Positions 45,706-57,021 of a stretch of DNA of 64,000 nucleotides are shown in pieces. Each line of letters opens with the position of its first letter. The first letter of the stretch is position 1. The translations under genes and the position numbers were made by a program. Source of the DNA: Argyresthia goedartella (taxonomy: Eukaryota; Arthropoda; Insecta; Lepidoptera; Argyresthiidae); the NCBI GenBank assembly GCA_949825045.1, contig OX463808.1:24737674-24801673 (forward strand), read 5' to 3'. The notes beneath the pieces were generated by a model, which saw only the letters and a program-made list of their open reading frames with translations, did no database searches and was not told where the DNA came from.

Positions 45706-45925
45706 AGGGTGTTGTTTTGTAAAGTGACGCCCGACTCAGTGACGATAGTTTACGTATAGCTTGTAACTACAAAAAATATATATATATCCCTCGCATAATC
45801 TTGATTAAAAAATTGTCGTGTTAAATTTGTCCTGAAATCACCGCAACGTGCGGAAACGATATTGCGAGACCGGTAGCAAGCGATAGAATTTTTCAGTCGG
45901 GCGTAAATGTACAAAACAACACCCT
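45706..45925. mobile_element. 220-bp MITE
   Basis: Ends are AGGGTGTTGTTTTGTA (45706-45721) and its exact reverse complement (45910-45925). A sub-terminal GCCCGACT / AGTCGGGC pair strengthens the case. No coding capacity. Confidence 0.85.
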
Positions 45926-45958
45926 TTAAGTTTAAGTTGAGCTAGATCCTTTAGGAGG

Positions 45959-46033
45959 TTGGTCAAATGGTCAAATCAGTCAGGAATGATGGAAACTATC
46001 CATCATTCCTGACTGATTTGACCATTTGACCAA
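45959..46033. repeat. Perfect 35-bp hairpin with AACTA loop
   Basis: Arms 45959-45993 and 45999-46033 (TTGGTCAAATGGTCAAATCA...) are perfect reverse complements; the loop is the 5 nt AACTA. It lies 33 bp from the MITE and just upstream of a transposase fragment. Confidence 0.96.
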
Positions 46034-46159
46034 ACTGAACCGTTTTCAAGATCAAGAGATTGGACTTTTATGTTTATATAATAATTGCCAATTTTTGGTA
46101 TATTGTCCTATTTTTTTTTTGTTTAGTTTGGTTTACTGTGAATACTGCCGGCCTTATAC

Positions 46160-46430
46160 CCCTACCACTACAAGCCCCGGTACAAGTTATCGAAGAAGGA
46201 GACCCTGTGAGGAGGTTGGAATTCTGCAGATTCATGCCCAAGGCAATAGAAGAAGAAGGCCCTTCGTTTGTGAGAAACATCTTGTGGCCAGATGAGTCGA
46301 AATTTGACAAAGACGGTGCAACCAATTACCAAAATGCTCATTATTGCTCCTCGAAAGAACAAGGGAAGAAATCGACCAACCATCGCGACGGCTGGCTATT
46401 AACGGATGGTAGGGTTACCGGCAACGGAGC
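46160..46430 (+). pseudogene. Mariner/IS630-like transposase fragment
   Basis: Plus frame from 46165 reads VIEEGDPVRRLEFCRFM, then FVRNILWPDESKFDKDG and TNYQNAHYCSSKEQGKKS. The RRLEFCR...ILxxDESKF block is the first catalytic Asp region of IS630/mariner-type transposases common in insects. The helix-turn-helix, the second Asp and the final D/E are missing. A termination near 46435 and lack of TIRs show it is a relic. Confidence 0.7.
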
Positions 46431-49029
46431 GTAAGCGTATTGTATGGAGATGTCACTTGGTTGCGTCCCTATAAACAATTTAAACGTAAGTAGACTTTCC
46501 AGATAACTATTCGTAATGTCACTTGGTTAGCCCTCAATTTCGGTCGGTTAAAGTTTATATTTCACTGTTCTCGCTGTAATTTTGAATGTAAAATGTCCAC
46601 TTCATCAGATAGTGACAGAGAAGTGTTCGAAATTATATCGCACTCCAGCGAGACTGACTCAGCAGAAGATAATAGGCAAAACATGCAGCCCAGGACAGAA
46701 CAAATGGGAGATCACTGAACAAGCCCCGTACCAACAACCATGAAGGTCACGATCCTCAGCCATGAGGGAGCGACTAGAACGAAAGAACCGACAGAAATAT
46801 TCCTGAGTCTTAGCCCTGAACACAGACTTGAATAGTAGGGACAGGGCACGGAGCGCTTGAAAGTGTCGCTACAAAAACAGTACAAAATCGGGAAAATTGG
46901 ACTGTTTGCAATCAGTCGCGCTTGGACGGTGACAGCCGATTGACATATCGGCAGCAAAAACAAAAATGGTGACCTGCGACGTAAAAAGGTGTAAATCATA
47001 CCCAAATCGCAAAACACAATAACAGGGAGTGTCGTATCACAAGTAAGTATTATATTTTCAATTACTATTGGCTTTAAATTGATTATCTATAAAATATTGT
47101 TCTCGAAAAAATCCTCAAACGAAAATCAACCATTCGACTGACGTAACTTTGTAGCGACGCGCGACGCAACAGAATAATATAAGGATAAATAATCTAACCG
47201 GATGTCCTAACGGTGATGGAAAACATCGTGAGGAAATCTTCATTACTCCGGCTTCATTACATTAGCTGCGGCGATGGGCTTGCCCCCTGACACGCAAGAT
47301 GGAGTATTAAATCACTAGCTAAGTGGGCACAGACCGGCACAGTTGTGCCTCTGCCAGCCCGTATGGGAAAAGGCGTGACGCTAAGTTACGCGTGTAATGT
47401 ATTGCTAAATACTCTATTTTATACACGATGACTTAATCAGTGATATCAGGTACCAATTTTCATAACTTTTTCTATGATTAGGTATTTTATTACTTATAAA
47501 TCAAAATCAAGATCTTAAATTCCAAGTCACGCTACTATTGTGTATCTGTGAGCTTACATCCTCTTTCATAATTTAACGGCAAAGACAAAAATTTATATGC
47601 CTATTTAAATATGTTTCAACTTTTTATATATTAAACATGAGGTAATTGCGTGAGACCTCGCCCCTTAAGTAAAATTTTAGCTAGATATATTTTATTTCTA
47701 CTCCTAATCACCGATTAAAAGTCACCGGGTATTTGAGAGTTATCCGTAGATCAACTTTCCTAATATTGTGTCTATACACCACAAATCGGAACGTGACCGA
47801 CCGTGACGCCGTTACAATTTTTCGTACTGTCTTGGTTCCGACGAATTCCGACAGGGGCGCTATTTTTCTTAGCCTCAAAATGGTAAGAAATTGAGTACGG
47901 GAAGGCCTATCCTTAGTATTTATATCGATGGCCCTGAATGAAGATTTAGGTACCGAGGCAAAAACTTTGCATGCCTACTAGGCGGCACACAAATTTGTAG
48001 ATAAATCAAATGGGAAGATGATAGGTACTCACCGGCGTAATATACATTTCAAACCACCAACACTTTGTATTATTTGAAGAATTTGTCGACTAGAAGAAGA
48101 CTCAAACTTTTTACAGGATATATATTTCAATTGATGGATGTCAATGTCGAGTCAAATGTCTTTTTGGCGCGCTGAAAGTTCCGTTCTTGTTATATTATGT
48201 TCTATTCCATTATATTAAGTTTGGTAAGGAAAAAAATATGTCACGAAGATGCCTGCATTCGTATAGCTCTAATAAACATCATAAGTTTAGAGAACTCTAA
48301 GATCAATTCCTATGTAAATCTAATTTGTATCGGCTTGAACTTTATCTTATTACAAATTTCAATCCTGCATATAACGAAACGCACATATCTGAGTGAAGAG
48401 GGCGCGTCGGTGTTTCAATGACATCTATGACCAACGGACGTCCGTAGGTAAAAGGTACAGAAAGTAAATTGTGGAACAGTATTAACGACTCGTAGTTGGT
48501 TAGGGAAAAACGGACAGTTACTTTTACGGATAACCATCCGTTAAAATAGGAACCGGGCCTGTATTTTAAGAGTACACTAGTTTTTACACCTTGGCGGTTC
48601 ATTTAAGTAATGTATCATAATGACATGTATGGATGCACGTAGTAACAATGACAAAAATGTATTCGTAACTCGATGGGAGGGCGGCATTATAAAATATCCA
48701 ACTCAGCAAAGATCGGACGGTATATTAGTTAAGGGCCACTTCGGACTACGCGTTAGATGTTTTATGACGTACCCATAAACTTATACGAGTGTCATATCCC
48801 GGTAAATAAAAACGTATTGCGACTTTATTGGACAATCGAACGTTTCCTTTAAAATATTCACTTGCTGGGTTTCATAAATAGTGAATGGACTTATCTAAAC
48901 ATTATTTACATTGTTACAAAATAAGTACAGTTGAAGACTTTTGCAGTACCATTTCCAGTCAACGTCTAATCTAACTAATCTATCACGGATTTGTTAACTG
49001 TAAAGACCCGAACACCCGACCCGTCAAAA
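46431..49029. other. Intron-like sequence, one small acidic ORF
   Basis: 46592-46718 (plus) reads MSTSSDSDREVFEIIS and a Ser/Asp/Glu-rich continuation of about 40 codons. It resembles the acidic start of some cut-and-paste transposases, but this is a guess. Nothing else recognised in 2.6 kb. Confidence 0.45.
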
Positions 49030-49340
49030 GGAGAAAAAAAATTAAGATCACCAAAATAACTTTTTCTTACCCAAAATGGGTAAATGATCACCAAAAGTTG
49101 CAGAAACTATCAGGGCAAAATACTACGGTAGCTTAGGTGAAGGGTAAAGGGGTTGAACAAAGCGTAGCCCCCTTTATCCTTCGCGTTAGGTTGAACAACA
49201 ACATAAAAAGAAGTTTGGTGATCATTTATCCAAACAGAATTTGGTGATCATTTACTAATTCTGGCAGTCATTTCGAATTTATTGGTAGTAAATTTTCGAA
49301 TTTTTTGGTAATCGTTTAAAAATAAGCCTTTAAAAAGCTT
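49030..49340 (+). repeat. Family R copy
   Basis: AAGATCACCAAAATAACTTT, GCGGTAGC-like TACGGTAGCTTAGGTGAAGG, AGCGTAGCCCCCTTTATCC and TTTGGTGATCATTTATCC. The core GTGAGCGAAGCG is mutated to TTGAACAAAGCG. Confidence 0.8.
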
Positions 49341-49396
49341 GTCAAAAAATACAATCCATTCATGTTATCTAGTTTCAGGTTTACTCGACAATTTGT

Positions 49397-50545
49397 ACAG
49401 TCGGCGGCAGAGAATGTGGCCCAGGCGCTCATCGCAACATTTAACACAAACTGAGCGTTAATTAAAATAAAAAACGCTCAGTTTGTGTTATATGTTAATA
49501 GATAGTATCTATTTAGGGAGAAACTTTAGTCTTAAGCGTGTTTCAGTATGGGTTTTTACGTAAATCCAAGTGTTTCGTTAAACACTAGTTTTTTGATCTT
49601 AGGTTTGTAGAAATATTTTTATAGGATTTAATTGATTGTTGGTCTGAAATTGTAGTGATTTCTTAAAATGTTAGTATATGCCGCTTAAGAGTAGTCAAGT
49701 TGCTCAGCGAGCTTGGTAACCGATCAGGGTCTAACTCAATGTTAGGTAGCTGTTTTCATAAAGGGGAAATATTAAACTGCTTATCAAAAATACTGATTTG
49801 CACAGCAAATATCAGGGCAAAATGCTGCGGTAGCTTAGGTGAAGGGTAAAGAGGGTGATCGAAGCGAAGCCCCCTTTATCCTTCGTGCTAGGTTGAACAT
49901 GTATGAACAACAAAAAATACTTTAAACATAAACTTAAGTGCACATAAAATATTTAAAACATAAAAAGTGCTTTTTTTATCCTTTTTTGCTGTGCAAATCA
50001 GTATTTTTGATGTGCGATAAAATACCAGCCTTCATAAATTACCTCGTATAACGCCGTATAAGATTTGTGCTCAAAGGGCATCGAGGCACTATCATAATTG
50101 GAATAACACGTTCTCTACGCGCCTATTTGCTCTCTTACGATAATCTGATGCTGCTAAGGCTTCTTCGTAACGAAACTTTTCCTAAGGTCGAGTTTCCACG
50201 TCACGTATTCACGTGTAAATTTTTATAGTGCGTTTCGATGGTGCATGTCAAGTTGTGGCCTCCACACTGGCCTCTTTGCACATCAATTACGTTATTCCAT
50301 TATGCAACTTATGGTGGACTACCTGACGGCATATTCTGAGGTTTTTTAAATAACCCATAATGTCCGTGCCCAAAACTCGAAAACAGATTGACACACTTTA
50401 TGGAAGTCTTTCCCGAGATATCCACTTAAATAAACAAAAAGGGTCATTTATATCCGATCCTCATCAAAACATCCCTTAATTAACACTCAGTTTATGTAAA
50501 ATCTTTTGATGAGCACCGGGGCCACATTTTCTGCCGCTGAGTTGT
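49397..50545. mobile_element. TIR element of about 1.15 kb, non-coding
   Basis: Left end (CGGCAGAGAATGTGGCCC, GCGCTCATC, AACACAAACTGAGCGTTAAT) and right end are diverged inverted repeats about 70 bp long; the right end reads TTAACACTCAGTTTATG ... GATGAGCACCGGGGCCACAT. The left TIR also holds a perfect 18-bp hairpin (49442-49459 with 49473-49490). Another repeat (49784-50010) is nested inside. No transposase is visible. Confidence 0.7.
49784..50010 (+). mobile_element. Nested family R fragment between perfect 26-bp inverted repeats
   Basis: 49784-49809 (TCAAAAATACTGATTTGCAC...) and 49985-50010 are perfect reverse complements. Between them is a family R core (CTGCGGTAGCTTAGGTGAAG, GCGAAGCCCCCTTTATCC). 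The other family R copies do not have these arms. Confidence 0.8.
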
Positions 50546-50631
50546 AACGAGGTAAAACTAGTGGCTCTGTGAGCTGTAGCCCTCGCGAGTCCCTACGATC
50601 TGATGTGCCACAGGAAATGTGCGGTTTTTAA

Positions 50632-50701
50632 GTAGGGTTCCGTACCCGAAGGGTGCCAATCGCTATGTCCGTCCGTACGTCTGTCACCGGGCTCTACTGG
50701 A
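50632..50701 (+). repeat. GGTTCCGTACC family, 5' fragment
   Basis: AGGGTTCCGTACCCGAAGGG, GTCCGTCCGTACGTCTGTCA and CCGGGCTCTAC, breaking off at the mariner fragment. Confidence 0.8.
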
Positions 50702-50986
50702 TTATATACTCGTCATAATTATGCCCAGGGACGCCTCTATCTCGCGATATGTTACATGACGATCTCGCATTATTCGTTCCCGCACAGCATTAATATTTAA
50801 AGGTATAACAATCGATTTAGGGCGACCTTCTTTGAATTCGTCCGTGAGCTCAGACCGCCCACGATTAAACTCACTAAAACAGTGATACATAGTAGTTTTC
50901 GATGGTGTTTCGTCCCCAAAAGCCGAAGTGAGTTGATCCATGCACTGTTTTTGAGTTAGCCCTCGCCGAAAATCGTAATAAATCAT
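50702..50986 (-). pseudogene. Mariner transposase, N-terminal fragment
   Basis: On the minus strand the frame reads MIYYDFRRGLTQKQCMDQLT, FGDETPSKTTMYHCFSEFNR, GRSELTDEFKEGRPKS and VRERIMRDRHVTYREIEASL before ending GIIMTSI. This is the paired helix-turn-helix DNA-binding domain of a mariner transposase (mariner families carry nearly the same FSEFNRGR...DEFKEGRPKS). The catalytic domain is absent: the copy is cut at 50702, where a different repeat begins. No clear mariner TIR is seen. Confidence 0.88.
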
Positions 50987-51086
50987 TCACAATTTTAGTT
51001 TTGAGTTAGAAACATGGTGATAAAAAGACACGCAATTTTAAAAATGACGCCATTCGTTAGCCAAAGAGTTCCATTTTTTAATGATA

Positions 51087-52658
51087 TACTACTTAAAAGA
51101 AAATAAGGGCCACTTACATATTTCTGTTTTTGAGTAAATTTTTAGATGTAAACTAATTAATAATTGACTAATTAATGATGTCCGGCCTCCTTCAGTATCC
51201 AACCTCTTTAATGCTGGTGTTTAAGTCTTACAGCTGGCCAGAAATTGAAGCAAATAAAAAAAACGAGTTTCAGGTCAAATTCCTTTCAGATGGAATCACA
51301 ATTTTATTCTGTTAAAAAACTATTTCTGTCCATCTTTTGCTTCTTTTAACATCTTTTGTTAATAATGCCACGTCAACGAAGGCATATGGATACCATTACT
51401 GCCACCAGAGCCGTTACATTTATTGCTGAAGGTCATTCACAGCGGTCTGTAGCTTTTTCGTTGGGTTTCTCTCGCCGAGCCATCCACAATGTGTGGGATC
51501 GGTTCCAAGAGACTGGCAGTGTTGCAGGAAGGCCTGGATCGGGCAGGGTGCGAGCGACTACGGCACAAGAGGATCGCTACATCCGATTGAGTGCCCGTCG
51601 AGAGCGCTCTGTGACGGCACGTAAGTTACAAAATCGCCTACGGTTGACAACGGGGACTCGAGTTAGTGACCAAACGATACGTAATCGACTGCATGAAGAC
51701 CAGCAAAGGTCCAGACGCCGAGTAGTACGAATCCCTTTATCTAGGGTTCAACGTGGAAATCGTTTTAAGTTTTTGCCGCGAACATTCAGATTGGAGCATG
51801 AATCAATGGGGTATGGTGCTCTTCACAGATGAGTGTAAAGTGAAGCTTTGTAGTGATGATCGGCGGATTAGAGTATGGAGACGACAGGGTGAGAGATTTT
51901 CCGATGTCTGCGTCAAGGAAATTGACCGCTTTGGAGGTCCTAGTGTGATGGTTTGGGCTGGGATTAGCTTACAAGGCAAAACTGAGCTGGTTTTCTTAAA
52001 TCAAGGCACAGTAACTGCACAACGGTACATCGATGAAGTAATCAGGCCTCATGTGATTCCATTCTCACAGAGAGTGGGGCCAGGGTTCTGGTTAATGCAT
52101 GACAATGCCCGCCCACACACAGCTCGGGCCACTCAGACTGTACTGGATGACTCCCATATTCGTGTCCTACCATGGCCAGCGTATAGTCCGGATTTAAATC
52201 CAATAGAGCATATGTGGGACCAATTAAAACGAAGGGTTAGGGAGCATGAGCAAGAGGTTCACAACCAGCAACGGCTTATGGATGCTCTGAAACGTGCGTG
52301 GGAAGAGATACCTGATGAAAGCATCAGAAACTTAATCGAGAGTATGCATTCAAGGCTCCAGGAGTGTGAAAACAGGAGAGGAGGACACACCCGTTACTAA
52401 ACCATTAAAAAAACAGCTTGTGTCAGTTTTTGTTTTGTTTTGCAAAGAGTTTCTGTTTAGTTTTTGCTGTTGACAATGGACTAATTTCATGTTAATTGAA
52501 ATAAGTGAAACAATTGACTACACAATTAAATGGTTATTAGCATAAGTTAAAACAAAAGCCTTGTTACATGTTATTTTAATAAATATACATTACTGTTTAC
52601 TATATTTTTCACGTAGCAATCAAAATACTTAGTAGCCCCTATTTTTTTTTGAGTAGTA
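51087..52658 (+). mobile_element. Tc1-family DNA transposon, 1572 bp
   Basis: Terminal inverted repeats start TACTACTTAAAAGAAAATAA at 51087 and, in reverse complement, TACTACTCAAAAAAAAATAG at 52658; each is flanked by TA, the Tc1/mariner target. The TIRs differ at a few positions over about 35 bp. The whole transposase reading frame lies between them. Length and order are those of a full-length Tc1 element. Confidence 0.9.
51365..52400 (+). pseudogene. Tc1 transposase (DD34E) with one frameshift
   Basis: ATG at 51365 (MPRQRRHMDT). The first frame covers the helix-turn-helix pair (GHSQRSVAFSLGFSRRAIHN, GRPGSGRVRATTAQEDRYI, TGTRVSDQTIRNRLHE) to about residue 133. At about 51763-51767 (CGTTTTAAG) one extra base shifts the frame. 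The second frame then gives REHSDWSMNQWGMVLFTDE (first catalytic Asp), MHDNARPHTARATQ (second Asp) and YSPDLNPIEHMWD (Glu), with 34 residues between the second Asp and Glu, i.e. DD34E. It ends RRGGHTRY and TAA. Without the extra base the protein would be about 344 residues, usual for Tc1. No other defect is visible. Confidence 0.93.
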
Positions 52659-52794
52659 TATAAGTAATTACTTTTTACTATGGTTCTGTAACTGGCCAGT
52701 TCCGGATACATAAATAACAGCCCTTGTACCTATTTAATATTTCATGATTAAAAATTAAAAACGTATACTCGTACAAAAGACTGTCGTTTTAAGT

Positions 52795-52870
52795 TTTTCC
52801 GTGTACGATGGTATGGAACCCTTCGTGTGCGGTTCTGACGTTCTACTCGCACTTGACCGGTTTTATTAAT
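52795..52870 (+). repeat. GGTTCCGTACC family, 3' fragment
   Basis: ATGGTATGGAACCCTTCGTG followed by TACTCGCACTTGACCGGTTT. Confidence 0.8.
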
Positions 52871-52879
52871 TATCGTCCA

Positions 52880-53205
52880 CCCCCTCACACACCGTCCCCT
52901 TGAAGTTTATCGGTTGAAAAGGTTATTCGGACATAAAAGTTTTGTGACATTTTAGAACATTTTTCGAAATGTGTTTTTTTACATTTACAACCACCATAAC
53001 GCCGAAATTTTAAAAATTTCCAAAAACTGAATTGCCAATAAAAATCCTTATAATTTTCGAACCTCCTCACAAAATTTGACAAAATGCGAACTGTAGGGGA
53101 GAACAGCCGGAAATCCGGACAGACATACATAACACACGACAGCATTTTTGCCCAAGCTGAAACGGTGACGCTTTGTCGCGCTTCGCCCTCGCTCACTCGA
53201 TTACC
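52880..53205 (+). repeat. Family P copy
   Basis: GTCCCCTTGAAGTTTATCGG, CGAACCTCCTCACAAAATTT, ACTGTAGGGGAGAACAGCCG and ACGGTGACGCTTTGTCGCGC. Confidence 0.85.
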
Positions 53206-53694
53206 TTTCAGTATTCCAAAATTAAACTCCCTCTCTCTCTATTTGTCTCTCTCGCCACAATAAGTCTCTTCATTATTCTTCATACAAGCTTAGGTTATGA
53301 GTACTTTGGGTAATATTTGCCCATTGGAACATCACTAGGGTTTCTGCTCGAGTCTTCTCGAGCTCGACAAATTTCGAGTTTACCTTAATTCGACACAAAA
53401 AATAAATTGGGAAATTCGAGAATTTTCTTATTCTGAGTTCAACTGAAAACGAGAAAGAGAGTTTTCAGCTTGGCTAGGAATATCGTCAATAAAATCAGAA
53501 ACCAAGTATCGAATTATTCCATTAACGTTTTGATATTCTTTGAAGCGTATTTTGTAAGGAAAATATAAATCTCATAAGATTTATTTTATTATTATGATTT
53601 TAATATTTTCAATTTAAGCAAGTTAAAAATAATCTGTTTCATTAATGTAAAGACTGATAATTAAAAGATTAGGATTGAATACAAATGTGTCATA

Positions 53695-54005
53695 AATTTT
53701 CACCCTCGCACACCTCCGACACCTTGAAGTTCATCGCATGAACAAGTGGAATATAGAAACAAAGACCAACATTTTCTTCAATACCACATACAAACTTATA
53801 AACCACTAACTTTGTAATCTTTAAAAATTTCCAAAAACTGAATCGAAAAAAAAACATATAATTATCGAAAATGCTCACAAAATTTCACGAGAATCGGTGG
53901 ACAAATGCGACCTGTAGAGGAGAAGAGCCAGAAATCCGGACATCCGAAAGCATTTTGCCTTAGCTGAACGGAGACGCTTCGCTCCGCGCCCACTCGCTCA
54001 ATTGG
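53695..54005 (+). repeat. Family P copy next to CadN exon 7
   Basis: GACACCTTGAAGTTCATCGC, TACCACATACAAACTTATAA, TTTCACGAGAATCGGTGGAC, GACCTGTAGAGGAGAAGAGC and GGAGACGCTTCGCTCCGCGC. Its end is about 25 bp from the exon 7 splice donor. Confidence 0.88.
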
Positions 54006-54030
54006 TTACGTCAAAAATGCATGTACATAC

Positions 54031-54213
54031 CTGATTATTCGGGAACGTGCCATCCTTGTCGATCGCGTTGACTTGCGTCACCTTGGTACCGATGGGCTCG
54101 CCCTCCAACACTGTCTCCTGTTCTCTTTCAGTGAACAGTGGTATTTCATCGTTGACGTCTTCCAGCATTATGTAAACCGTTGCCTCCGAAGCCAGTTGCT
54201 GAGCTCCGTTGTT
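54031..54213 (-). CDS. CadN: CadN exon 7 of window: EC linker and next repeat start
   Basis: A 183-nt exon, 61 codons, phase 0 to 0; acceptor CATCAACAG, donor GTATGT. It reads NNGAQQLASEATVYIML, then linker DVNDEIPLF (Glu replaces the second Asn of DVNDN), TEREQETVLEGEPIG, VNAIDKDGTFPNNQ. The open frame extends upstream past the acceptor, but NNGAQQ directly follows IRVE in the Drosophila protein as I remember it, so the CAG at 54214-54216 is chosen as the splice site. Immediately to the left lies a dispersed repeat (53695-54005) whose end is 25 bp from the donor. Confidence 0.9.
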
Positions 54214-54375
54214 CTGTTGATGGAAGATTCCAGTGATGTCTAACCGTGGCTCAAGCATTTAGAAATAATTAAATTACGCATTTTATATCTCAGTAGCCTT
54301 GCGAAAACGAGGGGAATATATCGTGTTACGTATCGTTACACGACAATTCAAACAAATGAAAGAGACGTTGCTAAC

Positions 54376-54565
54376 CTCGACGCGAATGGTGAGATTGTAT
54401 TCTTTGATGCTCTCATAATCCAGTGGGTGGTTAACTTTGATGTCGGCCCATGTGAAGCCATTGTCAGCCCTTTGTTGTAGATAAAACGTGTGGAATTTGT
54501 TTGTCTGTGCTGTAGACCCTGGCATCAGTCGATAGAACACTGTAGGGTTGTTTTCGATTCCCGAG
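54376..54565 (-). CDS. CadN: CadN exon 6 of window: EC repeat segment
   Basis: A 190-nt exon with acceptor ATGTTTTCAG and donor GTTAGC. One base completes the serine split with exon 5a or 5b, then 63 codons follow: SGIENNPTVFYRLMPG, FYLQQRADNGFTWADIKV, LDYESIKEYNLTIRVE, ending in phase 0. The LDYES stretch is the family's LDRE position. The sequence is nearly what I recall for the same place in Drosophila CadN. The intron to the left is only 162 nt; the one to the right is 2.96 kb. Confidence 0.92.
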
Positions 54566-57021
54566 CTGAAAACATGAATAGAGATTAGAATCGAAAAGGC
54601 AGCGCTCTTCAATGGTAACAAAATGATGATAAGCCTGCTTAAATTATTTTGCACAGTAAATAAACGGACTTTAATTAATTTAACAAACAAACAAATCCTT
54701 TCTGAAAATTATTTGTGACTTTATTTCAGGGCAAAATAATAAAGAGCAGGATGGGTATGGATGAACATACAACAACAGCTATTTCTAATGTTCAAGCTAC
54801 TTAATATTTAATGAGTGCCATGAAATTTTAGTGCCTTCCATATGGAACAAGAGGGCTTTTTACGAGATATTTTTGATCTGAAATTTTACTTTAAATTTTA
54901 TATTACTTCAAATAACGGGATCTTAGATTGAGAGCCCAACAAAACTTTATAAAATGTAAGTGTACAAGTAGGTAACTCATTAGAACATAACGTATAAGAG
55001 CATTGATATCAATTAAACTGAAATTTGTTTCAATCAAATCATGCAAATTACAAGTAACCGTACAAATACATAACTATGATTAACTAACGAGAACGTAATG
55101 AGTTTCCAACTTCTGTTCAAGTTCAGAATAACACCAGTAAAAGCAGGTATATAATATTCGTACAAAATTATAATTTGAAAGAAAAGTCAGGTAGCTCACA
55201 AAGTGAACCAATCCAAAATCTGATTCACTGAACGTTATACTGCACTAAGTGAATTCAATTTACTTAGCAAATTTTTGGTAAGTAAAACGACTTCCGTATC
55301 TCATAGTTAAAGTTAGTATAGTGAATTAGTAATGGTTTCGTCATTGCTCCATTAGTGGTATGAAAGTGTTGTTTAAGTTGAACAGATAGACAGAGGTGAC
55401 TAATGCCATCTGCAGGCGAACTGTGCAGGTTTATGCTATGCGAGAGCAACGAGGCACATTTCGGCAATTAACAGTGTGATGATGGGTGATCCACAATACA
55501 TTCTCCACCTAGGTGAACGAACATTCACATTACTCGGTTGGGGCTGGCAAAGTATTGGGACATAAAAGGTTAGAAAATAACTGCCTTAAATTAAACATTG
55601 ATGCGGGAGGGGTCAGGACCGGTGTAGATGGCGTGGCAGAGAGGACAATACCCAGAAAGGGGTGAATGAGAATGACAGGAGTCAGGGTACAGGGTTGGGT
55701 AGTGGTTAGGATACTTTATCTATGATATCCAGAAAAGAAAAGGGAAGAGTTAAAGATGCTCTAAGGCTGATAAGAATCAAGAAATGTAAGAAGATGAAAT
55801 GCCAGCCCCAATAGTATCGTAAGACCGTTGGATTAAATCGTGTTGGTTATATACTCACTGGTGACGTTTAGATGACGATGACATCACACCTACTTTTATA
55901 AATTAATTACCAACAAATTTTGCTAAGTTGATGATAACAGTATCTTATTTATAAATCATGGGATTAATTCAGTAAATAATTTCTTTACAGTATCTGTATA
56001 TTTTATTATCCTGATGTTAGGTTATTCGATACAAATAATATTGTGAAGAGATAAAGTAGAGCCAATTTCCAGTAAATTTAACACTATGATAAAATTAATG
56101 GGTTTCGAGTAATTTCGGTTTTATATTTTTTTTTCCAAAATTTGTCATAATGTTATCAATGGCGAAAAAACTTAATTACTTTTTCGGTAACTTTTTGACT
56201 GTCGTTTGAAAGCTAATACATCAACGATTCTGTGGAATAGCTTAAAGTTAAAAAAAAAACACTCTAAATTTTAGCCTAGCAACTCACATGATGAGAAAAC
56301 TTAAACTTTTATTAGTTTTAAATTAGTGATTGAGTGAAACTAGTAATTTTTTGAAGAAATAATTTGAAAATAGAAAATGGTTTTGGTAACAAAACGCACG
56401 GTGTTAGAATGTAAAAAAACGAGTAAGTTGGTAAAGATGATGGTGCAGAATGGAAACTTATACCTAATTATTAATTAAATCTCTAAGATAATGTCTTACT
56501 CTGATCGTTTAATTAAAATAAATTTTCGATCGAGTGAAAATTAAAATAAGCTTCGTAGTAATAGTAATCGAAACACAGTCAGATCATAAATAGGAAGTTA
56601 CTATGAACGTAGCATACCATACAGCTATTTTTATCCACAATTCTAAGATACTTCTACCGAACACGTACCTACGTCATCTATTAATTTGTTTATATCATGC
56701 TCAGCGACCGGATTCACTATTTTTTTAATAATTTCCCTCAAAACTGTTGCTGCAGCCGACATGCACAATATCATTGCATAATGCATCAAGAACGTATTTT
56801 GTCGACACCTTTATTAACGTGTTGTCCGAAAATATCAATGTGATAGAATTCTAAACAAATAAATAATTTATTTCTTGCAAAATAAATGTTTTGTAAAATG
56901 TAATTTTACAACTTCGCGTTTGATTTTAAATTAACAAGAACTTCAAAGAAGTCTATTCGTTTAAAATATGGACAATTTTGTTATGATTGTCCACATGCGC
57001 GGTTGTGCAACCATGTGTGGC
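54566..57021. other. CadN intron, no recognised feature
   Basis: This is the first part of the intron from the alternative exons to exon 6. AT-rich; no shared repeat or ORF recognised. Confidence 0.5.

Noticed and set aside
54214..54258. Longer 5' end for exon 7
   Set aside because: The frame is open to 54258, but the CAG acceptor at 54214-54216 joins the exons precisely as in other insect CadN proteins.
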